The translations under genes were made by a program, and so were the position numbers. Below are positions 22,590 to 30,563 of a stretch of 50,517 bases of DNA, piece by piece (position 1 is the stretch's first letter; every line of letters starts with the position of its first letter). The notes under the pieces are model-generated. The model was given only the letters and a program-made list of their open reading frames with translations, had not been told where the DNA came from and ran no database searches. Origin of the DNA: a virus; the IMG/VR virus record IMGVR_UViG_3300044737_000122, positions 1 to 50,517 of that record; one strand, 5' to 3'.

Positions 22590-22597
22590 ATGCGCTT

Positions 22598-22603
22598 ATT
22601 CTA
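22598..22603 (-). promoter_or_regulatory. -10 hexamer abutting gene 22413
   Basis: TAGAAT on the minus strand ends 8 nt before the ATG at 22589; no SD is present. Confidence 0.35.
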
Positions 22604-23101
22604 CCGCACTTGCGAGAACGTGCAGACAAAGTCCACCCGCGCCTCGATCGTCCACTCCTCTGGCGTTCGCCCTTTAAGCGTGGTCCCGTAGTCGACGCGC
22701 GTGACGCTGCCCAAGTCGGTGCGCAGGTTCTTGGCCTCGTCCAGGACGATATTAGAGCGCAGAATGCCCAGAATTGACTCGTCCTTGAGTGTGTAGTCGG
22801 CATTGCGGCCCTCCACGATGTCGTACAGGGTGGAGACCCCCGCGACGGCCTTGGCGATGTTCTCCTCTGTGGATAAGTCCTTGCGCACATCGGTGATTAT
22901 TGTGATCGACATGCCTATCGCGTGCTGGTCCTCAGCGTTGGTCATCGCGCTCGCGCGCGTGTCCCGCTTGGAGATTATCGCGCACGGCAGGCTGCTGCCC
23001 GGCACGCGCAAGGGCTCGCCCTGGTAGTACGTCTGGATCGCCGATGTGTTCGCCTTCAGCAGGTCGATGTATTTCTGGATGACCGGGTCGATGTATTTCA
23101 T
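22601..23101 (-). CDS. Tail terminator / completion-like protein
   Basis: A 166-residue protein (MKYIDPVIQKYIDLLKANTS...; ...VDYGTTLKGRTPEEWTIEAR; VDFVCTFSQVR). The helix-rich start and beta-rich end, the size, and the location between the virion morphogenesis protein and tail tube match tail terminator or neck-type proteins of siphoviruses. Start follows the upstream stop as TAG-CAT-ATG with no SD, indicating coupled translation. Confidence 0.55.
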   Translation of the reverse strand: MKYIDPVIQKYIDLLKANTSAIQTYYQGEPLRVPGSSLPCAIISKRDTRASAMTNAEDQHAIGMSITIITDVRKDLSTEENIAKAVAGVSTLYDIVEGRNADYTLKDESILGILRSNIVLDEAKNLRTDLGSVTRVDYGTTLKGRTPEEWTIEARVDFVCTFSQVR

Positions 23102-23104
23102 ATG

Positions 23105-23566
23105 CTAGCGGCGCATGGCCTCGCGGACAAATTCTTGGAAGTAGCGAACGATCGTCACTCTCTGGTTCTGCCCGAGAGCCATCATCACGCGACGCGGCAG
23201 GCGGAAGCTGCGCGCGCGGTTGCTCTGATGATATTTGAAGTACTCAGCCGTGTTGTACACGACCGCCTGGTCGCTCTGAACGATCGAGGCAAAGCTGTTC
23301 TGCATCCGGCCGGTGCGTATAAGCGGCCCCCCGAAAAAGCCGCGGCGCGCCTTCTCGGCGACGGTAGCCGGCGAGAGGCGTTTCCATCTCTCCCCAATCG
23401 CCGCGCCTTGGGTGGCGAACACGTCCTTGGAAAAGGTTTTCTTGAGGTAGTAGACCGAGTTCTCGAACGGCTGCCGGTAATCCTTCAAAGACGTGCCCAT
23501 ACCGATGAGCACGCGAGAGAGCTCCTTCTCGCCCTCGATGGTCCATTGCAGGTGAAAGTTCGCCAT
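23105..23566 (-). CDS. Phage virion morphogenesis protein, HK97 gp10 / Mu G type
   Basis: A 153-residue protein with GERWKRLSPATVAEKARRGF then GPLIRTGRMQNSFASIV, the family signature (W..l...T...K......pL..tG.L..s). It ends with basic helices (RRVMMALGQNQRVTIVRYFQ). Such proteins join head completion to the tail (neck or tail completion). Position between the gp36-like connector and the tail terminator is standard. Confidence 0.8.
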   Translation of the reverse strand: MANFHLQWTIEGEKELSRVLIGMGTSLKDYRQPFENSVYYLKKTFSKDVFATQGAAIGERWKRLSPATVAEKARRGFFGGPLIRTGRMQNSFASIVQSDQAVVYNTAEYFKYHQSNRARSFRLPRRVMMALGQNQRVTIVRYFQEFVREAMRR

Positions 23567-23571
23567 ACATA

Positions 23572-24474
23572 TTAAAATCTGTCATCCATCGCGAAATTGG
23601 CCGCGTCAGTGTCCTCGTCGTTGGGATAACCGGCGAGCACGTCGGTGCCGGTCTGCCGGCCGAGTTCCGTCCCATCGACGCCGATGAGGAGCTGCTTACC
23701 GTTTTGGATAGCCTTGAGGATCGCGCGGGCCTCGCCCAGCCACTTGCCGCCCTGGCCATCGGCGCCAAACTCCTCGTAGTCGATGTATCCTGCTGCCAAA
23801 AGCTCGCAGAGATGGGAGACGAGGGGAGGGACCTCACTAAGGGGCAAGGTATACCGTGAGAGGAGGGCGCTGTTGATCTCGTTTTCAGCCTGTTTGCGCT
23901 TCATCTCCATCCGAAAATCGGAGTAGAGCGAGTTGCCTGCAAGTCCGGCATGCTTGCGGATCGCCCAGAGCGAGGCGTATCGCGTCGTTTCGTCCGCCAG
24001 CGCCGCCTCCGAGTCTCCTATCGCGGTCTCCTCTGATGTCTCGGAGTTGTAGTACGTGGCCTTGAAGTACGTCGCCGTGTTGCCTGAATATTCGAATACC
24101 GTTCCCTGTGGATCGTCGACCTGGATGTCTTTCGGGCTTCCGTCGCCAGTCAACTCCACATACACGCCGCCTGCGCTGGTCGAGCCGTAGAACTTGCGCT
24201 GATTGAAGCGATACAGCGTTACGGGCTCGTCCTTCTGGTGATTGAACTTGAGCGTGCCGACGCTGATCTCCTGCGGGTCCGATACGGCATCATCGATCTG
24301 CTGGAGCTCCGCCAATTCGCTGCCTTCGCGGCCGATAACGACAAAGTCGGCCTCGGCGAAGCCGTCGCTGTTCTCGACTGAAAGCGCGACGCTCGAGCCT
24401 GCCGCGGCATCCGCCGAAAGGCGCGTCGTCTGCGTCTTTATAAACGGCTCGGTGACGGCAAGGAGTGTTCGCAT
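23572..24474 (-). CDS. Connector protein, C-terminal gp36/DUF1320-like
   Basis: A 300-residue protein of two parts. Residues 1 to ~170 are beta rich (TTRLSADAAAGSSVALSVEN, DFVVIGREGSE, KDEPVTLYRFNQRKFY) and look like a virion surface domain; residues ~170 to 300 are helical (RYASLWAIRKHAGLAGNSLY, AENEINSALLSRYTLPLSEV, PLVSHLCELLAAGYIDYEE), typical of Mu gp36/DUF1320 head-tail connector subunits. The fusion of the two is less usual. It follows the 18-residue-repeat gene. Confidence 0.6.
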   Translation of the reverse strand: MRTLLAVTEPFIKTQTTRLSADAAAGSSVALSVENSDGFAEADFVVIGREGSELAELQQIDDAVSDPQEISVGTLKFNHQKDEPVTLYRFNQRKFYGSTSAGGVYVELTGDGSPKDIQVDDPQGTVFEYSGNTATYFKATYYNSETSEETAIGDSEAALADETTRYASLWAIRKHAGLAGNSLYSDFRMEMKRKQAENEINSALLSRYTLPLSEVPPLVSHLCELLAAGYIDYEEFGADGQGGKWLGEARAILKAIQNGKQLLIGVDGTELGRQTGTDVLAGYPNDEDTDAANFAMDDRF

Positions 24475-24476
24475 AG

Positions 24477-25919
24477 TTAGAGGATTGTTTTAGTCTGCTC
24501 CGTCGTGAGTTTCGCGGGCTGATCCTGCTCCTTTGATTTTAGCACGGTCGCATCCGGACGCGCGCTAAGGACTGTGGACGCCGACTTCTGCACAATCGCC
24601 GCGGCGCCCTGAGCGACGGAAAGCAGGATGGTGACGCCCTTATGCACCGCGGTCTTGGCATGCGTTAGCAGGCTGTCGGCCAGCGTAATCGTCTCGTCGA
24701 GGACCTTGATGAACTGGCGGGAGAACTGGTCGGAAAGCCTCAAAACTTCGTCCAGGACGAGGGCGGCGGCCCGGGTAAGGGTATCCGCCATGCTGAGCGT
24801 TTCCGTCAGCGTGCGGCCGGCCTGGCGCGTCAGGGCGTCGGTATGAGTCAGCGTCTCGGAAAGGGCCCGGGCGGCCTGCCGGATGAGGGTATCGGCGAGG
24901 GTAAGGACCTCTGAAAAGGCGCGGGCACTCTGGCGCACCATACTGTCTGTGAAGGTCAAGGTGTCGGACAGAATCTTGCCCGGCCCCCGCGTCAGCGTAT
25001 CCGAAAGGGTGACGGCCTCGCTCAGTATCCTGGCCGCCTGATACAGGAGGGTATCGGCATAGGCGATCGTCTCGTTGAGCACCTTCGTGAGAGCGCGATC
25101 GAGCGTATCCGTGTGCGTGATGATCTCGGACAAGAGCTTGCCGGCGCCACGGACGAGCGTGTCGCTGAGATTCACGGTGTCGGAAAGCACCTTGCCCGCC
25201 TGCTTGAGGAGCGTATCGCTAAACGTCACAATCTCCGTGTAGGCCCGCGTAATCTGGCGGATGCAGGTGTCGGCGAGCGTGACCGTTTCCGCAAAGACGG
25301 CGCTGATGGCGCGCTCAATTGTGTCGCTGAGGGTCAGCACTTCCTCGAGCATCTTCTGAAAGAAGGACGAGATCGTGACGCTGTCAGTAAAAGTTACCGT
25401 CTCGACAAGGGCCGTGGCGAGAGAGCGCAGGAGCGTGTCCGTGTAGGTGATGGTCTCCAGGCAGAGCTTTCCTATGTCGCGCAGGAGCGCGTCGGTCAGC
25501 GTTATCGTCTCGGAAAGGACCTTGCCGCCCTGATTGGAGAGAGTATCGGTCCAGGTGACCGTATCGCTGAAGATCCTCGCAACCTGCGCAAGGCGCGTAT
25601 CACTAAGGATCACCGTCTCGCTGAGCGCGCGCGCAACGTCGCGGATGACCGTATCGGTATGCGTGATGATCTCCGAGCATTCGCGGCCCATGTCGCGGAG
25701 AAAAGCCTCGGAGAGTGTCACGGTCTCGGAAAGCAGCTTGCCGGCGCCGCGGATCAAAGTATCGGTATGGGTGATGGTGTCGCTGAAAATGCGCGCACTT
25801 TGCCGCAACATCGTATCGCTGAGAGTGATCGTGTCACTCAGGATTTGAGAATAGGCATAGGTCCCCCGGACGGGCCGGATGAGCGGCTTAAAATGTTGCG
25901 CTCTTCCAAGTCGGGCCAT
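24477..25919 (-). CDS. 18-residue-repeat structural protein
   Basis: A 480-residue protein made almost entirely (residues ~24 to 410) of about 22 tandem 18-residue units with the pattern (I/L)LSxTxTLxDTLxRxxxK, e.g. ILSDTITLSDTMLRQSAR and VLSETITLTDALLRDIGK; one unit has 20 residues. Thr/Ser and Leu positions repeat at fixed spacing, so a beta-solenoid or fibrous rod is likely. The end (TLLSVAQGAAAIVQKSASTV) differs. It sits between a glycine-rich adhesin-like gene and the connector gene, implying a virion fibre or whisker. Function is inferred from position only. TACAAT is 6 nt before the ATG. Confidence 0.65.
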   Translation of the reverse strand: MARLGRAQHFKPLIRPVRGTYAYSQILSDTITLSDTMLRQSARIFSDTITHTDTLIRGAGKLLSETVTLSEAFLRDMGRECSEIITHTDTVIRDVARALSETVILSDTRLAQVARIFSDTVTWTDTLSNQGGKVLSETITLTDALLRDIGKLCLETITYTDTLLRSLATALVETVTFTDSVTISSFFQKMLEEVLTLSDTIERAISAVFAETVTLADTCIRQITRAYTEIVTFSDTLLKQAGKVLSDTVNLSDTLVRGAGKLLSEIITHTDTLDRALTKVLNETIAYADTLLYQAARILSEAVTLSDTLTRGPGKILSDTLTFTDSMVRQSARAFSEVLTLADTLIRQAARALSETLTHTDALTRQAGRTLTETLSMADTLTRAAALVLDEVLRLSDQFSRQFIKVLDETITLADSLLTHAKTAVHKGVTILLSVAQGAAAIVQKSASTVLSARPDATVLKSKEQDQPAKLTTEQTKTIL

Positions 25920-25925
25920 GGCTTC

Positions 25926-25931
25926 ATTGTA
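25926..25931 (-). promoter_or_regulatory. -10 hexamer abutting the repeat-protein gene
   Basis: TACAAT on the minus strand ends 6 nt before the ATG at 25919, too close for a leader with SD. Confidence 0.45.
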
Positions 25932-25934
25932 CGC

Positions 25935-26684
25935 CTAGTAAGAGCTTGCACGGTGTACCGCCTGCGGCACTCGATAGTATCTCGGGCTGAGCGACGACAC
26001 GGTGTAGGTGATCTGAACGCGGCCGGCCGCGCCATCACCTCCCTTCGTGAAAGGGGTTGCTCTGGTGCCTCCGCCTCCGCCGCCCGAACCGGGCGCGATA
26101 CCATTCGAGCCGTCTATGCTCGGATTGCCGCCAGCGCCTCCGACAGCGCCGTTCGTGGTCCCGGCCGTACCGCCAGCGCCACCCGTGGTGAGAGTGGGCG
26201 TGCCACCCGTTCCGCCGTCGGTCGTGTCACCGCCGCTACCGCCTCCGCCGCCGCCTTCCGCTCCTCCTGTCGTACCAGGCGTGCCGCCCGTTCCCCCGCT
26301 GCGCTTTACATCCCCGACGCCCGAGGCGGCTAAGCCACCAGCGCCTCCCGCCGGTCCCGAGGCAGCACCTGCATCGCCTCCGCTACCTGCCTTGGCGAGC
26401 GCAGTCGCGGCATCGATGAAATTTGAATCACCGCCGCCTCCTCCAGCGGAGGCCGCCGATGAATTTCCTCCCGCGCCAACGGTGTAAGAGTAGCTGTTGC
26501 CAGGAACGACAACGATTGTCTTCTTTGAATAACCGCCACCTCCGCCTCCGGCGCCCGCGCGCGTAGAACTGCTAGAGCCACCTCCACCTCCGCCTCCTCC
26601 CCAAAGCTCCACTACAACCGAAGTGACCCCCGCCGGAGCGATCCAGCTAGAGGTCCCCGGTGTGTTGAAGGTGTCGACGGCCAT
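25935..26684 (-). CDS. Glycine-rich adhesin-like protein
   Basis: A 249-residue protein. Opening FNTPGTSSWIAPAGVTSVVV followed by ELWGGGGGGGGSS is the glycine-rich domain start seen in phage and bacterial adhesins; the middle ~170 residues are Gly tracts separated by Ala, Ser and Thr (as in T-even gp38-type polyglycine sandwiches), ending in the strand GGDGAAGRVQITYTVSSL. The C-terminus (RYYRVPQAVHRASSY) may cap it. A host-recognition role is likely. GGAGG lies 14 nt upstream of the ATG, rather far. Confidence 0.7.
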   Translation of the reverse strand: MAVDTFNTPGTSSWIAPAGVTSVVVELWGGGGGGGGSSSSTRAGAGGGGGGYSKKTIVVVPGNSYSYTVGAGGNSSAASAGGGGGDSNFIDAATALAKAGSGGDAGAASGPAGGAGGLAASGVGDVKRSGGTGGTPGTTGGAEGGGGGGSGGDTTDGGTGGTPTLTTGGAGGTAGTTNGAVGGAGGNPSIDGSNGIAPGSGGGGGGTRATPFTKGGDGAAGRVQITYTVSSLSPRYYRVPQAVHRASSY

Positions 26685-26691
26685 ACATGCG

Positions 26692-27201
26692 TTAGACCTC
26701 CACGATCATGTAGCAGTAAGCGTTTACGGCGGCGCCCGCGGTCACGCGTATTCTCGCGAACTTGCTAACCTGGATGACAGGCTCGCAGCCGAGCGGGAAT
26801 TGCTTCACGTATTGGTTGGTAGGCGCGATGAGCTGCGCATCGAACATGCGCACAGCCGTTATGGAGCCTTCGCTAGAAGAGGTGTAGCCGGTCGAGGTCG
26901 TGCCTACCGGGATGAGGTTCGTTGTAGGATCACCGCCCGCGAGCGCCGCGGCATCTAGCTTGGTGATGTCGTTCGCTACAGATGCGGTCACGGTGGCGGC
27001 AACGTCAGTCTCTAGGAGCTCGCATTTAATCGGCGTCGCGGCTGCTGCACCGTCGAAGCTGATCCCCCATTCCTTGATCCTGATCGTGTTAGTCGCGCTC
27101 GCCTTTATCTGGAGAAGGGTCTTGATCGACGTGCCGGTCGTTACCACGGCCTGCGCGGCCGTGGTCGGCATCGGCCCGTTTGCGATAAGGTACTGGGCCA
27201 T
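26692..27201 (-). CDS. Virion structural protein, 169 residues
   Basis: A beta-rich, Ala/Thr-rich protein (MAQYLIANGPMPTTAAQAVV..., TLLQIKASATNTIRIKEWGI, RIRVTAGAAVNAYCYMIVEV). This ASA-xNxIxIxEWGI pattern is known from uncharacterised phage structural genes downstream of capsid genes. It lies in a leftward run with the next gene 6 nt away. Tail fibre or decoration role is plausible. Confidence 0.55.
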   Translation of the reverse strand: MAQYLIANGPMPTTAAQAVVTTGTSIKTLLQIKASATNTIRIKEWGISFDGAAAATPIKCELLETDVAATVTASVANDITKLDAAALAGGDPTTNLIPVGTTSTGYTSSSEGSITAVRMFDAQLIAPTNQYVKQFPLGCEPVIQVSKFARIRVTAGAAVNAYCYMIVEV

Positions 27202-27207
27202 AGGTCA

Positions 27208-27837
27208 TTAGGCGGCCTTAATCTTCCAAGTGAGCTGAAGGGTATCGCCCGATATCACGTTGATGGCGGAGAACACCTGGCGCGCGATCATCGTGCCGTT
27301 GGTGTCGGCGTTGAAGACGCCCGACTCGGTCACGGCGATGGTGCCGGTGAACGTGATGGTGCCGACAAGCTGCGCCGTGTCGTTGGTGACGGTCGTGGTG
27401 ACGCGCGAGGCCGTGACTGAGGCGGTTGCGAGCGCATGCACGCCCGAGTCGGCCGAGCCGTCGGCGGCCTTGCCCGTCTGAAGGGCTGTGTCCGACACGC
27501 TTGCGGCGGTCGTTCCGGTGCCGATACCGATCGAGGTGAAGGCCGCCGCAGCGCCCGATCCGTTAATGCGGGAGGCGGCGCCGGCGCGGCCCGCGTCGGT
27601 GATGAGATTGCGGCCGTCCTTGGCGGCGGTCCAATAGCCGAGCAAGGGCGCGATGAGGCCGGCGTAGGGGCTGTTGATCCAGCGGGGCGAGAGCCATCCC
27701 GCCTTCATCAGCCGGACGCACAGGGCATTCTCCTGGAAGATGGGCTTAACGCGGCCGTTCGCGTCGCAGTGGACGATCTCGACGTTGGCGTCGAGCGGTA
27801 TCGAGCCCGCGAACTGCATCTTTGTTTTGGGAATCAT
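27208..27837 (-). CDS. Virion structural protein, fibre-like
   Basis: A 209-residue protein. The N-terminal ~70 residues (QFAGSIPLDANVEIVHCDAN, FQENALCVRLMKAGWLSPRW) are followed by SIGIGTGTTAASVSDTALQT, the fibre motif also seen in the 17366 gene, and strands TLVGTITFTGTIAVTESGVF. The shared motif suggests two proteins of the same tail/fibre family in one phage. It is read leftward with no SD. Confidence 0.55.
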   Translation of the reverse strand: MIPKTKMQFAGSIPLDANVEIVHCDANGRVKPIFQENALCVRLMKAGWLSPRWINSPYAGLIAPLLGYWTAAKDGRNLITDAGRAGAASRINGSGAAAAFTSIGIGTGTTAASVSDTALQTGKAADGSADSGVHALATASVTASRVTTTVTNDTAQLVGTITFTGTIAVTESGVFNADTNGTMIARQVFSAINVISGDTLQLTWKIKAA

Positions 27838-27848
27838 ATGTTGCGGAG

Positions 27849-28145
27849 TTAGCCAGTAATTGTCATGCCCACGATCTCCTGGATGGTTTGATCTGCCTGC
27901 GCGTCCTGCGCAGCGAACTCGGCAGAAGCCTCCTGGGTTGCCGTGTCCTTGACGAACGCTGCAAGCACGGCCGAAAGCTCGCCCTCCACCTGCTCGGGCG
28001 TCGTATCGAGCGGGAAGCCGTGGCGCTGCGTTGTGATGACCGCGCCGTCAGCGCTTTCGATATTGAACTGCACGGACAGCAGGTTCTCGCCCGTATCCTG
28101 CACAGTCAGCTTGTCCGCACTGAGAATTCTTATGGAGTAGTTCAT
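27849..28145 (-). CDS. Hypothetical phage protein, 98 residues
   Basis: MNYSIRILSADKLTVQDTGE then NLLSVQFNIESADGAVITTQ, ending QTIQEIVGMTITG. A short beta domain and an amphipathic helix. Acidic Glu/Gln-rich C-terminal region. Position between head and tail structural genes suggests a small virion or assembly protein; the family is not recognised. Confidence 0.6.
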   Translation of the reverse strand: MNYSIRILSADKLTVQDTGENLLSVQFNIESADGAVITTQRHGFPLDTTPEQVEGELSAVLAAFVKDTATQEASAEFAAQDAQADQTIQEIVGMTITG

Positions 28146-28156
28146 GGGTGGAATGA

Positions 28157-28609
28157 CTAGAGGTTAGCGGACGGGTCCTCGGCCGGCGCTGCATCGGCAG
28201 GCGCGCGGTTTGCCTCGATGAGGTCAACCAAGCTCGCCTTGGTGCTCGCAGCCTGGACCGCCTCCGAGGCTATGCCCTCGTTGGCAGCGATGGCTTCAAG
28301 CTCCTCGCGCGTCATGCGCTCGGACACCTTGGGCGTCACATCCACTGTCTCCGTAGGCGCGGAATCCGCACTAGGAGCGTCAATAGAGGGCTCGCCCGAG
28401 TCCTCAGTCGTCCCGCCGGCTACCGGCTCGGCTGGGGCTTCCTGAGGCGTTACAGGGGCAGGGGCCTCTGCCACCTCAGGCTTGTCGTTGCCGATTACGC
28501 CGAGCTGGAAGAGCGTCGATGCCTGCTCATCGGATAGCTCGATCCTGTCGCCGCGATGGTACTCCTTATGGTCGTGGTTGAGGTTGCTATAAACGTAGTA
28601 CTTGCTCAT
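28157..28609 (-). CDS. Hypothetical phage protein with Pro/Ala/Glu linker
   Basis: A 150-residue protein. Residues 1 to 42 (MSKYYVYSNLNHDHKEYHRG; RIELSDEQASTLFQLGVI) match a small phage domain in which a short beta-hairpin is followed by SDEQAxxLxxLGVI. The middle (PEVAEAPAPVTPQEAPAEPV) is a disordered linker, and the end (MTREELEAIAANEGI, LVDLIEANR) looks like a SAP/LEM-type helical motif. TAAAAT is 9 nt before the ATG. Confidence 0.65.
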   Translation of the reverse strand: MSKYYVYSNLNHDHKEYHRGDRIELSDEQASTLFQLGVIGNDKPEVAEAPAPVTPQEAPAEPVAGGTTEDSGEPSIDAPSADSAPTETVDVTPKVSERMTREELEAIAANEGIASEAVQAASTKASLVDLIEANRAPADAAPAEDPSANL

Positions 28610-28618
28610 AGGTCGTTG

Positions 28619-28624
28619 ATTTTA
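28619..28624 (-). promoter_or_regulatory. -10 hexamer abutting gene 28157
   Basis: TAAAAT on the minus strand ends 9 nt before the ATG at 28609. It overlaps the stop region of the upstream gene. Confidence 0.35.
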
Positions 28625-29158
28625 GTCGGATAGAACGTACTCGACGTAGACGTTGAGCTTGCCAGCCGTGAGAGCTTCTACCGCGACCGTCGCGGTGATC
28701 TCGCGCACCGCAGTCGTCTTGATGTATGACGCCGCCTTGCGGGCCGCATCGAGGATGGCGCTGTCGCCTGCCACGGTCGCCTCGGCATACGAGCCCGGCA
28801 GGCATCCGTGCAGGCCTGCGTCCCATACGTTGCTCGCATTGCTGATGGCGATGGCGGCCGTGAGGTCCCCGGCACCCTCGATCTTCAGCGCGATGGTTGC
28901 TGCGTCGGTCGCTGACGTGAAGGTGGTCACTACGTCGACCCAGGCGTTCGTGACGATGGCCTTAGAAGGCAGGTATACGCCCAAGCCGTGCGCGGCGATG
29001 GTCGTGCTGGCGGTTCCTGAGCTGTCGGTAGTCGCAGTATCGAACGTGGCGACTGCCAGCTCCCGTACGACCGTGCCCTTGCGCTTGGTGCGCGTAATGC
29101 CGGACTTGTTCTTGATGATGAACTCAGGCGCGGTCTGCCTGACGCTTTTTATTCCCAT
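28622..29158 (-). CDS. Head-associated structural protein
   Basis: A 178-residue protein (MGIKSVRQTAPEFIIKNKSG..., ELAVATFDTATTDSSGTAST, NAWVDVVTTFTSATDAATIA, NVYVEYVLSD). Thr/Ala-rich beta strands resemble small capsid accessory or head-fibre proteins. Because it is the first gene after the major capsid gene and the hairpin at 29173, its expression may be adjusted relative to capsid. Precise role unknown. Confidence 0.6.
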   Translation of the reverse strand: MGIKSVRQTAPEFIIKNKSGITRTKRKGTVVRELAVATFDTATTDSSGTASTTIAAHGLGVYLPSKAIVTNAWVDVVTTFTSATDAATIALKIEGAGDLTAAIAISNASNVWDAGLHGCLPGSYAEATVAGDSAILDAARKAASYIKTTAVREITATVAVEALTAGKLNVYVEYVLSD

Positions 29159-29172
29159 ATGTGGTGAGTTAT

Positions 29173-29211
29173 GCGCCGTGGGGTCCGCGGGGATTCCGCG
29201 GACCTTGGCGC
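29173..29211. other. Strong intergenic hairpin after the capsid gene
   Basis: Perfect 9-bp stem GGTCCGCGG/CCGCGGACC with loop GGATT, extended by GCGCC/GGCGC outer pairs. On the leftward mRNA it is not followed by a U-run, so it may stabilise the capsid message or attenuate rather than end transcription. Confidence 0.7.
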
Positions 29212-29220
29212 GCTAATAAC

Positions 29221-30153
29221 TTAGGCGACTGCGTTCTTGATGAGGTATCCGGCGGCGGCGGAGACGAGCTGGAGATCGTAATAGTTATCGCCCACGCGAA
29301 CGTAGGTGCCCTTGCGATCCTCCTCATCAGAGCCGCGCAGGCGCTCTACCTTGCGGGTCTTCCACTGGTAGTTAAGGCCGAGCGTGATCATCTTTTGGCC
29401 GACGCGCGGGTTGATGTAGGCGAGGACGATGTCCTTGCCCCAGATGTAGCCCATGGCGTCGGTCTGACCCTCCTTGGCGGTGTTCTTGCCGGCGGCACCG
29501 ATGAGGACGCGGTCAACGCCTATGAGAGACGCGAGCAGGTCCTCGGTGATGACGCCCTTCTGCGAGTACTTGACGCGCTCGAGGAAGTCAGGATGGTTCT
29601 TAATCTTGTCCCACACCTGCTTGCCTATGATGGCAGTGTTCGGGCGCTGGAAGATGGAAGCGTGCACGGTCTGCATGCCGGTCTCGATAACGCCGAACGG
29701 GTCGGAGTTATCGTAGTCGCTGAACTGCGCGCTGCCCGACAGCGTGATGTTCTGGGTCATGACGCTGGTCGAGGTGAGCATCGTTGCGAGCTCCACCTCC
29801 TTGTTGATCATGTGCATCTCGGTGACGTTCTCGGTCGCATCGACGTACGGGTCGAGCGGCGGGACTGCATTGTCCGCATCCTCGTCCGTTACGAACTGCT
29901 TGAGCGAGTGGTCTTCCGCGAAGTACGGAAGGCCGGTCGTCAGCGAGAGCGTTACCTCGTTGGAAGGTGCACCCGAGGCGCGCTTGTTCTCCGGATTGCG
30001 GAAGCGGCCCTTGTCATAGATGAAGTGCTTGCCAGACTGCTTAGAGACGGGCATCGCGGGAAAGATCGAATCCGCGATGTACGTGTCGTTGCTGTAACCG
30101 ATAGAGATGTTGCTCAGTACCGGGTCGACGCCTTGATAACGATTGGTAGACAT
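29221..30153 (-). CDS. Major capsid protein
   Basis: A 310-residue protein with the HK97-type pattern of the Mu T/E family: NISIGYSNDTYIADSIFPAM near the start, then a long helix and NTAIIGKQVWDKIKNHPDFL, VDRVLIGAAGKNTAKEGQTD and WGKDIVLAYINPRVGQKMIT. It is complete, lies between decoration and accessory head genes, and follows a Mu I-like protease. It forms the icosahedral shell. A strong hairpin (29173) follows the stop. No SD; the ATG comes after CCAATTACTTT. Confidence 0.88.
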   Translation of the reverse strand: MSTNRYQGVDPVLSNISIGYSNDTYIADSIFPAMPVSKQSGKHFIYDKGRFRNPENKRASGAPSNEVTLSLTTGLPYFAEDHSLKQFVTDEDADNAVPPLDPYVDATENVTEMHMINKEVELATMLTSTSVMTQNITLSGSAQFSDYDNSDPFGVIETGMQTVHASIFQRPNTAIIGKQVWDKIKNHPDFLERVKYSQKGVITEDLLASLIGVDRVLIGAAGKNTAKEGQTDAMGYIWGKDIVLAYINPRVGQKMITLGLNYQWKTRKVERLRGSDEEDRKGTYVRVGDNYYDLQLVSAAAGYLIKNAVA

Positions 30154-30178
30154 AAAGTAATTGGATAGAAGCTAATGA

Positions 30179-30544
30179 CTAAGCAGAGAGCGTGTAGATG
30201 CCGAGCTGCACCTCGATAATGTCGCCGTCGGCCGATGCGGCCTCAAGAGCGACGCCCAGGACCGTGTGATGGTCGGTGGTGGTGGTAACAACCTTGCCGG
30301 CGGTCGTGGCGGTGACCTTCGCGCCTGCGCTGATAGCGGCCGATGCGATGGCCTTCGTGGTGCCGATAAAGCGGTAGGTGCACTGCTCGGTGGCTGCGGC
30401 AGCCATTTGAGCGACGCCCACAATGGCGTCAGAGTTGCTGGTGGCTACGTCGATGCCGGTCGACGTGATTTTGACGACCTGGTAGGCCGTGATGGCGTTG
30501 TCTGCGGTCTTCGACCTCTCGAAGTCGCGTACTGATTGAGACAT
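30179..30544 (-). CDS. Capsid decoration protein, DUF2190-like
   Basis: A 121-residue beta-rich protein: AITAYQVVKITSTGIDVATS, then DAIVGVAQMAAAATEQ and TVLGVALEAASADGDIIEVQ. This repeated GVAxxAAxxG pattern, size and position between protease/scaffold and capsid match the small decoration proteins (DUF2190) that sit on capsid surfaces. No SD is present. Confidence 0.75.
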   Translation of the reverse strand: MSQSVRDFERSKTADNAITAYQVVKITSTGIDVATSNSDAIVGVAQMAAAATEQCTYRFIGTTKAIASAAISAGAKVTATTAGKVVTTTTDHHTVLGVALEAASADGDIIEVQLGIYTLSA

Positions 30545-30563
30545 AAATTAGTGTTGTTAGCGG

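Noticed and set aside
24477-25919. CRISPR or non-coding tandem repeats
   Set aside because: The 54-bp period is codon-based and varies by amino-acid-conserving changes; it is one open reading frame.
25113-26333. Rightward frame over the 18-residue-repeat and glycine-rich genes
   Set aside because: Shadow of two repetitive leftward genes; no start signal and no plausible protein.
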